From UBA7985 sp002711265 (GTDB lineage: Bacteria; Pseudomonadota; Alphaproteobacteria; UBA7985), in the NCBI GenBank assembly GCA_965660945.1, contig CBFIBS010000014.1, positions 1-64,000 on the forward strand: a stretch of 64,000 nt of DNA, in the 5' to 3' direction. Every line of letters begins with the position of its first letter. Within the stretch, counting starts at the first letter, position 1. Below, piece after piece: positions 24,493-32,216 of the stretch. The notes under the pieces were generated by a model. That model worked only from the letters and a program-made list of their open reading frames with translations, did no database searches and was not told the DNA's origin. Both the position numbers and the translations under genes were made by a program.

Positions 24493-25704
24493 GTGTCCAA
24501 AGGCCATTTTGAACAGGACCGATACTGGGTCAGTCCCTATAACTTTGTGCCGGAAGTCCGCGAGGGGCTGAACCTGCCGCCGCGCGTGCAGATCCACGAC
24601 GCCACCCTGCGCGACGGGGAACAGACCCCGGGTGTGGTGATGACCAAAGACGACAAGATCGCCATCGCCACCAAGCTGAGCGAAGTCGGGATCGAGCGGA
24701 TCGAAGCGGGTATGCCCGCTGTCTCGCCCCAGGATGCCGAGGCGATCCGCGAGATTTCAGCGCTCAAGCTGCCGTCGAAAATCTTCACCTTCGCCCGCGC
24801 CATGCGGCAGGACATCGACATGGCGCTGGAATGCGGTGCCGACGGCGTGGTGATCGAGGTACCCATCGGCTACCCCAAGCTGACCACGCAGTTCGGCTGG
24901 ACGTGGGAAGACGTGTTCAAGAAGTCCCGCGACGTGATCAACTACGCCCGCGAAAACGGCCTCTACGCGCTGTTCTTTCCCTACGACACCACCCGCGCCC
25001 GCGCCGAGGACCTTGAAAACCTGTGCCGCGCGGTGATGAACGAGTCCCCGCCGGACGCCATCGGCATCGTCGACACCATGGGCTGTGCCACGCCCGAGGC
25101 GATCAAATACATGGTCCGCTGGGTCAAGGAGATGACCGGCCTGCCGATCGAGATCCACACCCACAACGATTTCGGCATGGGCGTGGCGACCGAGCTGGCC
25201 GCCGTCACCGCCGGAGCGGAGGTCGTGCACTCCTGCGCCAACGGACTGGGCGAGCGGACCGGCAACGCCGCCATGGAAGAGCTGATGATGGGCCTTGATC
25301 TGCTCTACGGCTACGACACCGGTTACCGGCTGGATAAGCTGCCCGAGCTGGCCGATCTGGTCTCCGGCATTGCCAACATTCCCATCGCCCGCAACAAGCC
25401 GGTTCTCGGCCACGGCAACTTCATCCGCGAGAGCGGTATCGGCATTCAGTACGTGATGCACGACCCGCTGGTGATGTTCGGTACCCATCCGGCACTGACC
25501 GGGCGGAGCGGGCAGGTCGTACTGGGCAAGAAGAGCGGTAAGGCGTCGATCCAGTACAAGCTCGAAGAGCTCAACATCGACGGGGTCTCAGAAGAGCAGG
25601 TCGGCGAAATCCTCGCGGCGGTCAAGGATCAGGGCATCGCCAAGAAGGACATCCTCACCGATGCGGAGTTTGTGGATCTGGTTCGGGAAGTGACGGCGCG
25701 CTGA
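24493..25704 (+). CDS. HMGL-like / isopropylmalate- or homocitrate-synthase-family enzyme
   Basis: 403 residues of the DRE-TIM metallolyase superfamily, which joins or splits 2-oxo acids and acyl-CoA units. It shows DATLRDGEQ at 36-44, the metal-binding HTHND at about 222-226, and the GLGERTGNAA loop. The N-terminal 30 residues are unlike LeuA, and there is no LeuA allosteric domain. The start is taken as the GTG at 24493, with AAAGGAG about 8 bases upstream; an ATG at 24466 is the alternative. LeuA, NifV or citramalate synthase are unlikely given the neighbours, so it may belong to an aromatic or lactone catabolic route. Its tail overlaps the convergent LysR gene by 50 bp. Confidence 0.8.
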   Translation: MSKGHFEQDRYWVSPYNFVPEVREGLNLPPRVQIHDATLRDGEQTPGVVMTKDDKIAIATKLSEVGIERIEAGMPAVSPQDAEAIREISALKLPSKIFTFARAMRQDIDMALECGADGVVIEVPIGYPKLTTQFGWTWEDVFKKSRDVINYARENGLYALFFPYDTTRARAEDLENLCRAVMNESPPDAIGIVDTMGCATPEAIKYMVRWVKEMTGLPIEIHTHNDFGMGVATELAAVTAGAEVVHSCANGLGERTGNAAMEELMMGLDLLYGYDTGYRLDKLPELADLVSGIANIPIARNKPVLGHGNFIRESGIGIQYVMHDPLVMFGTHPALTGRSGQVVLGKKSGKASIQYKLEELNIDGVSEEQVGEILAAVKDQGIAKKDILTDAEFVDLVREVTAR

Positions 25705-26605
25705 TGTGATCACCGATGAAGCCCTGCAGCCGTGAGAGGAAATCGAGGACTTCCGGGCGGTCGCGGGAGGTCTGGGTGGTCCAGAACGCGACGTTGCGGG
25801 TCTGGAGCTTCATGCTCAGGTCGACCGGCGCGATCCTGTAGCGCTTGAGGTAGGGCAGCAGCTGCATCAGCGGCAGTAAAGAGCAGGTCTTGGCGCTCTC
25901 CAGCATGCGGAAGGTCATGGTGACATCGCCGGAGTTCTCGATCGTCGGGGCAACCCCGGGCAGGCCGATCCGATCGAGGGTCTCGCGGGTCAGGTCAAAG
26001 AGGCCGGAGGTCTCGCCCACGGCGATCCACTGATAGGGGGCCAGCGCCTGCGGGTTTACCTGCTTGGTGCGCGCCAGTGGGTCATCCTCGCCCACAAACA
26101 CGGCCAGCCGGTCCTGAAACAGCAGTTCCCGCACCAAACCCTCTTCGGCGACGTTGAGCTCGAAGGGGATGATGGCCACGTCCAGTTCTTCGTCCTTCAG
26201 GCGCTTGGTCACACGCGCGGCGGTTTCGGAGTGCAGTTTGAGGCTGTAGCCCGGCGGTTCATTCATCAGTTCAGCAAAGAATTCGCCCATGAGGGTCGCC
26301 GCCAGCATCGGCCCGACCCCGACCCGCAACTCGCCCGCCAGCCCGTGCTTCCACTCGTTGATCATGGTCTGCGCGGTCTCGGTACGATAGAGAATGCGCC
26401 GCCCTTCTTCAGCCAGCCGCCGGCCGATTTCCGTCGGGCTGACCCCGAAACGCTCGCGCCGGAGCAGGGGGCCACCGACCCGGTCTTCCATGATCTTGAT
26501 CGAGCGCGACAGGGTCGGCTGGGTCACGTTGAGCTTCCGGGCTGCCTTGGTGACCGAGCCCAGTTCCACAATGATTGCCAGCTGTGTCAGTAGTCGCGGG
26601 TCCAT
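25655..26605 (-). CDS. LysR-family transcriptional regulator
   Basis: 316 residues: an N-terminal winged helix (residues 1-62) with the classic AARKLNVTQPTLSRSIKIMED helix-turn-helix, then a periplasmic-binding-like effector domain. It is divergent from the LigM/DesA-like demethylase gene, and a palindrome of LysR type lies between them, so it most likely activates that gene in response to a pathway intermediate and represses itself. Its 3' end overlaps the synthase-like gene on the other strand. Confidence 0.93.
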   Translation of the reverse strand: MDPRLLTQLAIIVELGSVTKAARKLNVTQPTLSRSIKIMEDRVGGPLLRRERFGVSPTEIGRRLAEEGRRILYRTETAQTMINEWKHGLAGELRVGVGPMLAATLMGEFFAELMNEPPGYSLKLHSETAARVTKRLKDEELDVAIIPFELNVAEEGLVRELLFQDRLAVFVGEDDPLARTKQVNPQALAPYQWIAVGETSGLFDLTRETLDRIGLPGVAPTIENSGDVTMTFRMLESAKTCSLLPLMQLLPYLKRYRIAPVDLSMKLQTRNVAFWTTQTSRDRPEVLDFLSRLQGFIGDHISAPSLPEPDPQTPHR

Positions 26606-26634
26606 GTCGCGCGCGCCTCAGCCCTGGATTTGAG

Positions 26635-26653
26635 TTATAGATATTATCTATAA
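26635..26653. promoter_or_regulatory. LysR operator candidate in divergent promoter
   Basis: TTATAGA-tatta-TCTATAA is a perfect 7-bp dyad with a 5-bp spacer. It contains the T-N11-A pattern of LysR sites and lies 30 bases from the regulator start and about 130 from the demethylase start. It sits in a locally AT-rich patch that also suits a -10 region. Confidence 0.75.
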
Positions 26654-26784
26654 TAAACGCGATTTTACGGACTTTACAACATGATTGGACAGCGGCACGC
26701 TTTTGGTGGAAGGGAGCCGCGTCGGGCAGTTTCCATCGCGGTGTCACCGGCCTGCACCGGTGCAAGGATGAGGAGTTCAAGCTG

Positions 26785-28134
26785 ATGAACCTCGAACAGA
26801 AAATTCAGTCGTACGGTGGCGCGCTCAACATGCTGCGCGCGTCCAATGACAGGACCGTCATTTTTCCCGGTATCCCGCCCGAGTTTACCAACTGGCGCGA
26901 CGAGCAGCGCGCCTGGCACCATGGTGTGGTGCTGTTCGAACAGTCGTTCCATATGACCGAGCTGCACATTCGCGGGGCCGACGGGCTGGCCTTTGTCAGC
27001 CAGTTTGCCACCAACGACCTGAGCAATCTTGAACCCATGCGGGCCAAGCAGCTGGTGATGGTGGACCCCAGCGGGCACCTGATTTCCGACGCCATCATCT
27101 TCGGTGAGAGCGCGGATTTCCTGCGGGTGGTCGGCCCGCCGACGGCGAGCAACTGGCTGCAGTTTAACGCCGAGCAATCCGATCTGTCGATCGAAGTCAC
27201 CCGCAACGAAAACATGATCGTGCCGCGCGAAAGCCGCGACGTCTTCCGCTTCCAGCTGCAGGGGCCGCACGCGCTCGACCTGATGCGCGCGGTGGTCGAC
27301 GACGGGCTACCAGAAATCAAGTTCTTCCGCATCGGCGAGTTCAAGGTCGCGGGCCACACCATCCGCGCCCTGCGCCACGGCATGGCCGGGCGGCCGGGCT
27401 TCGAGCTCTACGGTCCGTGGGACTCGCAGTGGGACGTGCGCGCCAAAATCGAGGAAGTCGGCCAGCAGTTCGATCTGCGCAAGGCGGGTTCGGTAACCTA
27501 TCCGACGGCAGCGCAGGAATCGGGCTGGATGCCGCGCCCGTTCCCGTCGATCTTCTACGGCGAAGACATGCGCCCGTTCCGCGAATGGCTGCCCGCGCAG
27601 TCGTTCGAGGGCACCTGTTCGCTCGGCGGCAGCCACGTTTCCGACGACATGCTCGACTACATGGTCAAGCCGCCGGAGCTGGGATACGGCCCCATGGTTC
27701 ACTTCGACCACGACTTCGTCGGCCGCGATGCCCTGCTGGCGCGCAAGGATGAGCCGTCGAAGGTCAAGGTTACCCTCGCCTGGAACAACGAAGACGTGTT
27801 CGATGTCATGCGCCGGTCGGTCGGCCCGGACTATCCGCGCACCAAGTTCATCCAGCTGCCGATCCCGATGTACGCGACTTTCGAGTACGATCGGGTGCTC
27901 GACGGAGACCGGCTGATCGGGCTGTCGCAGTGGTGTACATTCTCATCCAACGCTGGCAGCGTGCTTTCGACGGCCCTGATCGATGCGGATGCGGTCGAGA
28001 TGGGTAAGGAAGTGACCCTGCTGTGGGGTGAGCCGAATTCCAACCGCCGCACGGTCGAGGACCACGAGGTTGTCGGCATCCGGGCAACGATCGCGCCGGT
28101 GCCGTACTTCGACAAGTCGATCAAGCGAGACTAG
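26785..28134 (+). CDS. LigM/DesA-like THF-dependent O-demethylase paralogue (GcvT fold)
   Basis: 449 residues of the aminomethyltransferase-fold family that moves a methyl group from a substrate to tetrahydrofolate. It aligns along its length with Sphingobium LigM/DesA (PPEFTNWRDEQRAW near the start, LRHGMAGRPGFELYG in the middle, ESGWMPRPFPSIFYGED). Relative to what I recall of LigM, catalytic-region His56 (LigM His60) and Tyr239 (Tyr247) are kept, but the carboxylate-binding Arg (LigM Arg122) is Pro118 in VVGPPTASN. The substrate therefore probably differs from vanillate. It is divergent from a LysR gene and leads an operon with an MBL hydrolase and an FrhB protein. GAGGAG precedes the ATG. 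Confidence 0.82.
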   Translation: MNLEQKIQSYGGALNMLRASNDRTVIFPGIPPEFTNWRDEQRAWHHGVVLFEQSFHMTELHIRGADGLAFVSQFATNDLSNLEPMRAKQLVMVDPSGHLISDAIIFGESADFLRVVGPPTASNWLQFNAEQSDLSIEVTRNENMIVPRESRDVFRFQLQGPHALDLMRAVVDDGLPEIKFFRIGEFKVAGHTIRALRHGMAGRPGFELYGPWDSQWDVRAKIEEVGQQFDLRKAGSVTYPTAAQESGWMPRPFPSIFYGEDMRPFREWLPAQSFEGTCSLGGSHVSDDMLDYMVKPPELGYGPMVHFDHDFVGRDALLARKDEPSKVKVTLAWNNEDVFDVMRRSVGPDYPRTKFIQLPIPMYATFEYDRVLDGDRLIGLSQWCTFSSNAGSVLSTALIDADAVEMGKEVTLLWGEPNSNRRTVEDHEVVGIRATIAPVPYFDKSIKRD

Positions 28135-28199
28135 CGCCCGCTTCAGCGCCAGCGCAGGCAAATGCGCGGGCGGGAACAGGGATGAGGACAGGGACGAGG

Positions 28200-29063
28200 A
28201 TGAGCAAGGCGGACAACCGACTGATCCTGCTCGGCACCAAAGGCGGGCCGAAGATCGGCCCTGACACCGCCTGGCCGACCTCGAACATTCTGGTGGTCGA
28301 GGGCCATCCCTACCTGATCGATGCGGGGCTTGGGGTGACCCGGCAGGTGTGGAAGGCCGGGTTCAACCCTGCTGATATCGAAAGAATTTTCATCACCCAC
28401 CACCACGCCGACCACAACATGGAGCTGGGCGGTCTCGTCCACAACGCTTGGATTTCTGGCGTTGTGAAGGACGTGGCGATCTTCGGCGCGCCGGGGCTGA
28501 ACAATCTGATGGAACACTACTTCGCCGGGCAGTCCTTTGACATCGCCAGCCGCGTGGGCGAGGTCGGCGTGCCGCCGCTGGCCGACCTGGTGCGCTGGCA
28601 GGAGTTCGGCGACGGGCCGGTTTACGAGGACGCGCGCGTCCGGGTCACGGCCCTGCGGGTCGAGCACCCGCCGGTCCATCACTGCTACGCGCTGCGGTTC
28701 GAATGTGCAGCCGGTGTCGTCGTGTTTGGTGCCGATACCACCTATTTCCCGCCGCTGGGGGACTTTGCCGCGGGGGCTGACATCCTGCTGCACGAGTGCA
28801 TGTACGTCCCGGCCGCAACAAAACTGTGCGAGGCGCTGGCCCTGTCAAAACCGACCCTGTGGGACCACCTCAGCGCTTCACACACCACCTGCGAGGACGT
28901 CGGCCGGATCGCCACGCAGGCCGGGTGCGGGCACCTTGTGCTCAATCACTATGTCCCCGACGTGGGCCAGTGGTCGACGCTCGATGACTTCACGCAGGCC
29001 GCCGCGACGACCTTCGACGGCAAGATCACCGCGGGGCGCGACCTCCTCGAAATCCCGTTCTGA
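28200..29063 (+). CDS. MBL-fold metal-dependent hydrolase
   Basis: 287 residues with HHHADH (His67, 69, Asp71, His72) plus GADTTYFPP and late HxE/HTTCEDVG metal-site features of the AtsA/lactonase branch. It should hydrolyse an ester, lactone or similar bond in a small molecule. The ATG at 28200 with AGGGACGAGG directly upstream is chosen; an ATG six codons earlier is also possible. It follows the LigM-like gene by 65 bases and precedes the FrhB-like gene by 93, consistent with one operon. It resembles the MBL protein at 23510 in fold and motif but is clearly diverged. Confidence 0.83.
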   Translation: MSKADNRLILLGTKGGPKIGPDTAWPTSNILVVEGHPYLIDAGLGVTRQVWKAGFNPADIERIFITHHHADHNMELGGLVHNAWISGVVKDVAIFGAPGLNNLMEHYFAGQSFDIASRVGEVGVPPLADLVRWQEFGDGPVYEDARVRVTALRVEHPPVHHCYALRFECAAGVVVFGADTTYFPPLGDFAAGADILLHECMYVPAATKLCEALALSKPTLWDHLSASHTTCEDVGRIATQAGCGHLVLNHYVPDVGQWSTLDDFTQAAATTFDGKITAGRDLLEIPF

Positions 29064-29156
29064 ACCAAGCTTCCCGGGCGGCGTTTCTGCGATAGCCCAG
29101 CGCCGGCAGACGCTCTAGGGCTGGGCAAGCCACACAATCCGAAAGGCCTTGCCGCC

Positions 29157-30443
29157 ATGAACCAGCCCATTACACCGCAGCAACGCCTCGACCGGATTTC
29201 CGAAGACGGGATGTGCATCGGCTGTGGCCTGTGCGAGTCCATCGCCGGGCGTGATGTCGTGCGGATGGAGGTGGTCGAAAACGGCTACGAGCGCCCGGTC
29301 GTCTGCGGGGGGCTGAGCCACGAGACCGTCGACCGGATCATGGACCTTTGCCCCGGGACGCGGGTCGAAGGTTTGCCGGTCGCCCTGATCGATGAAACCA
29401 CTCAGCACGATCTGGTCTGGGGCGCTTACCAGTCGATGGTCCTGGGCCATGCCAGTGACCCGCAGGTCCGGCATCAGGGCTCGACCGGCGGTGTGCTGAC
29501 GGCGCTGGGGCAGTATCTGGTCGAGACCGGTGAGGTCGAATTTATCCTGCATGCCAAGGCTTCCGAGCGCGACCCGACCTTTGGCGACCGCGCCCTGTCA
29601 CGAACGTCGGCGGAGGTGTTGGCGGCCGCAGGCTCGCGCTACGGTCCCACCGCGCCGCTGATCGATATTCTCCGGCAACTCGATACCGGCAAGCGCTTTG
29701 CCTTCATCGGTAAGCCCTGTGATGTCGCCGCTCTGCGCAACCTCGCGCTCTATGACCCGCGCGTGGATGCGCAGGTCGATACCATGCTGGCCATGGTCTG
29801 CGGCGGGTTCATGCCGCCTGCGGGCATGGCGAGCTTTCTCGACCGCGAACTGGGGGTGACGAAAGCCGAGGTGACGGCGCTGCGCTACCGGGGTTTTGGC
29901 TGCCCCGGCGCCACCCGGGTCGAGACCCGAGACGGCCGCGTGGCCGAGCGGGGCTATACTGAATTCTGGGGCACCCACGAGAGCATGTGGGTGCTGCCAT
30001 TCCGCTGCAAGGTCTGCCCGGATGGCATCGGCGAGGCGGCCGATATCGCTGTTTCCGATACCTGGCCGGGCGGTTCACCCGACCCGTCGCAGGAAGCCGA
30101 CGATCTGGGCACCAACGCGCTCGTCGTCCGCACGGCCCGGGGGCAGGATCTGATGGAGCGCGCTGTGCAGGCGGGTTTTCTCACCCGGACCGGTGACGTC
30201 GACCCACGCTACATGGATAGCGTCCAGCCCCACCAGCGTAACAAGAAGTACGCCGTTGCAGCCCGGCACGACGGCCTGCGCGCCGAGGGCAAGACCGTGC
30301 CGCGGACCGCGCGCCTGCGGCTGGATGCGCTCCACGCCGACCTCGACCCCGACATTGCCCGCAGCCAGTACGACGGCACCCGCGCGCGCGTCGCCGCCGG
30401 CAAGGCCAGCGAAGCAGCACCCCGCAGCCTCGCTCGTTGTTAA
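29157..30443 (+). CDS. FrhB-family iron-sulfur flavoprotein (coenzyme F420 hydrogenase/dehydrogenase beta-like)
   Basis: 428 residues of the FrhB/FdhB/hydroxymethyl-chlorophyll-reductase family, which binds FAD and 4Fe-4S and reduces or oxidises F420 or an organic substrate. CIGCGLC at 20-26 with a later CPG (Cys65) forms a cluster. RHQGSTGGVLTALGQYL marks the N-terminal FrhB domain, and a C-terminal domain has YRGFGCPGATRV and RCKVCPDG cysteines, then VSDTWPGG. It is the last gene of the demethylase-MBL operon. Whether this organism makes F420 cannot be seen; direct reduction of an aromatic- or lactone-type intermediate with ferredoxin is the alternative. Confidence 0.85.
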   Translation: MNQPITPQQRLDRISEDGMCIGCGLCESIAGRDVVRMEVVENGYERPVVCGGLSHETVDRIMDLCPGTRVEGLPVALIDETTQHDLVWGAYQSMVLGHASDPQVRHQGSTGGVLTALGQYLVETGEVEFILHAKASERDPTFGDRALSRTSAEVLAAAGSRYGPTAPLIDILRQLDTGKRFAFIGKPCDVAALRNLALYDPRVDAQVDTMLAMVCGGFMPPAGMASFLDRELGVTKAEVTALRYRGFGCPGATRVETRDGRVAERGYTEFWGTHESMWVLPFRCKVCPDGIGEAADIAVSDTWPGGSPDPSQEADDLGTNALVVRTARGQDLMERAVQAGFLTRTGDVDPRYMDSVQPHQRNKKYAVAARHDGLRAEGKTVPRTARLRLDALHADLDPDIARSQYDGTRARVAAGKASEAAPRSLARC

Positions 30444-30468
30444 ATCCAACCAGCGGCGATGCGGGGAC

Positions 30469-30499
30469 CTGTTCGTTTGCCGGGGTCAGCGACGAACAG
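30469..30499. other. Inverted repeat after the FrhB gene
   Basis: Perfect 8-bp arms ctgttcgt (30469-30476) and acgaacag (30492-30499) with a 15-base loop, between the convergent FrhB-like and flotillin genes. There is no T-run after it on either strand, so it is only a weak transcript-end candidate. Confidence 0.4.
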
Positions 30500-30602
30500 A
30501 TCTCGCGAGTGTGGAAGCGACAAGGGCATACGCTCTTTTGCGCTCTCTGTTGGGCAAGTTGGAGCGGCGCCATGCAATAGTCTGACAGCCGTCTGGCAAG
30601 CT

Positions 30603-32189
30603 TTATCCAGCGTCCTTATCTTTGCCCCGGTTCTTGCCGGCACCTTGATCAAAGGTTTCGCTGATCTCATCCCCGAGTTTCCTCAGCGTTGGAAAGCCGA
30701 CAGCCATATCCATCACCGACCGGAGCACCGACGCCATTGGCGAAGACGCATCACCTTCACCGTTGGACCCGCCACCCGATGAACTCTGGGGCGTGAGACC
30801 GGAGATGTGGTTGACGCGGATTGAGTCAATTTTCTCCGCCGGCTTGACCATTTCCCGCAGGACTTCCGGCATCGCCTTCAGCCGTGTGCGTTCCAGTTCA
30901 AGGTCGTGCAACGCCTGACCGCGGGTGTTCTCAGCCGCGATTGTCGCGGCCATGCCGTCGGCTTCTGCCTCCATGGTGACACGCAGGGTTTCCGCGGCTT
31001 CCCGCTTGATCAGGCTTTGCGTCTGGGCGGCCTGCTTTTCCGTTTCACTGCTGTACTTGACGCGCAGGCTATCGCTCTCACCCTGCTGCTCGATCGCCGC
31101 CAGTGAGAGTTGCTTTTTGCGGTCCGCTTCAGAAAGCCGACGCTGGGTTTCCAGTGCTTCTTCGACTTCAATCACGTGGGACTGAGCCCGCTTGGTTTCG
31201 GCATCCACCTTGGTGCCCTCGATCTGCTTTTCGGAAAGGGCGATCTTGTGGTCCTGTTCCGCGATCTCAATCCCGTAGGCTTGCTTGATCTGCTGCTCTC
31301 GCACCGCCTGTTGACGGCGCAGGCCGGCCTCCTCGATCGACTGCTCCATTGCGATCCTCGCGTGGGCGGCTGATTCTTCAGCTTCCGACTTACGCTGAGC
31401 AACTTCGACAAGCTGCCGGGCGAGGAGGGTCTCAATCTCCTGGGTCTGAGCGATTTCAGAGCGCCGCTCCTCCAATTCGATTTCCAGCTTGCGCCGGTAT
31501 GACTCCATCTCAGAGGCGCGCACGGCGACCGCCGTGTCACTCTCGATCTGCGCCCGCTCCTTTTTCGAGGAGGCAACCAGCTCGGCCAGCTTTCGCATCC
31601 CTTCGGCGTTGAAGGCGTTGTTCTCATCCAGCGCACTGAAAGGGGTCTGATCAAAGGAAATCAGGCTGACGCTATCGACCTGCAATCCATAGCGCGCCAG
31701 CGGGGTCGACAGGATCGATGCGATCTCAGCGACAAAGGTGCCGCGATGACGGTGGAGTTCGTCCATACCCATCTGCGCCGCGATGGTCCTCAGGGCATCG
31801 ACCAGCATCCCCTCGATCAGGGTGCCGAGCTGATCGGGATTGAAGGTGCGGTCCCCGAGCGTCTGCACCGCCCGGGCAATGGCATCGCGTTCCGGCACAA
31901 CGGATATATAGAATTCTGCACCAACATCGATACGCAGTTTGTCGAGGGTGATCAGGCTCTGTCCACCCGAGCGCACGACGGGAATGCGCAGGGTCTGCAT
32001 GTTCACGCGACTGACTGTATTGAAGAAGGGGATGGCGATGGTGCCACCATCGAGCACCACGTGGCGGCCGCCCAAACCTGTCTTCACCAGACTGACTTCG
32101 TTGGTGGCGCGCTCGTACCACCAGCCAATCAAAATGACCACGACCGCGATTAGGGCCAAGGCCAGAATTATCCAACTCAAGTAACTCAT
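30603..32189 (-). CDS. Flotillin/SPFH-domain membrane protein (YqiK-like)
   Basis: 528 residues: one membrane anchor at about 4-24 (LSWIILALALIAVVVIL), an SPFH/band 7 domain at about 25-200, then a long Glu/Lys/Arg/Gln-rich coiled coil (about 205-440) and a Ser/Gly-rich tail. Flotillins scaffold membrane microdomains. It begins 27 bases after the vanillin-dehydrogenase-like gene and is co-directional with the Liv ABC genes, so it may be the last gene of that transport operon and could organise it in the membrane; this is inference from position. Confidence 0.87.
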   Translation of the reverse strand: MSYLSWIILALALIAVVVILIGWWYERATNEVSLVKTGLGGRHVVLDGGTIAIPFFNTVSRVNMQTLRIPVVRSGGQSLITLDKLRIDVGAEFYISVVPERDAIARAVQTLGDRTFNPDQLGTLIEGMLVDALRTIAAQMGMDELHRHRGTFVAEIASILSTPLARYGLQVDSVSLISFDQTPFSALDENNAFNAEGMRKLAELVASSKKERAQIESDTAVAVRASEMESYRRKLEIELEERRSEIAQTQEIETLLARQLVEVAQRKSEAEESAAHARIAMEQSIEEAGLRRQQAVREQQIKQAYGIEIAEQDHKIALSEKQIEGTKVDAETKRAQSHVIEVEEALETQRRLSEADRKKQLSLAAIEQQGESDSLRVKYSSETEKQAAQTQSLIKREAAETLRVTMEAEADGMAATIAAENTRGQALHDLELERTRLKAMPEVLREMVKPAEKIDSIRVNHISGLTPQSSSGGGSNGEGDASSPMASVLRSVMDMAVGFPTLRKLGDEISETFDQGAGKNRGKDKDAG

Positions 32190-32216
32190 ACGTCCCTCAC
32201 TCTGATCTTCGCGTCA

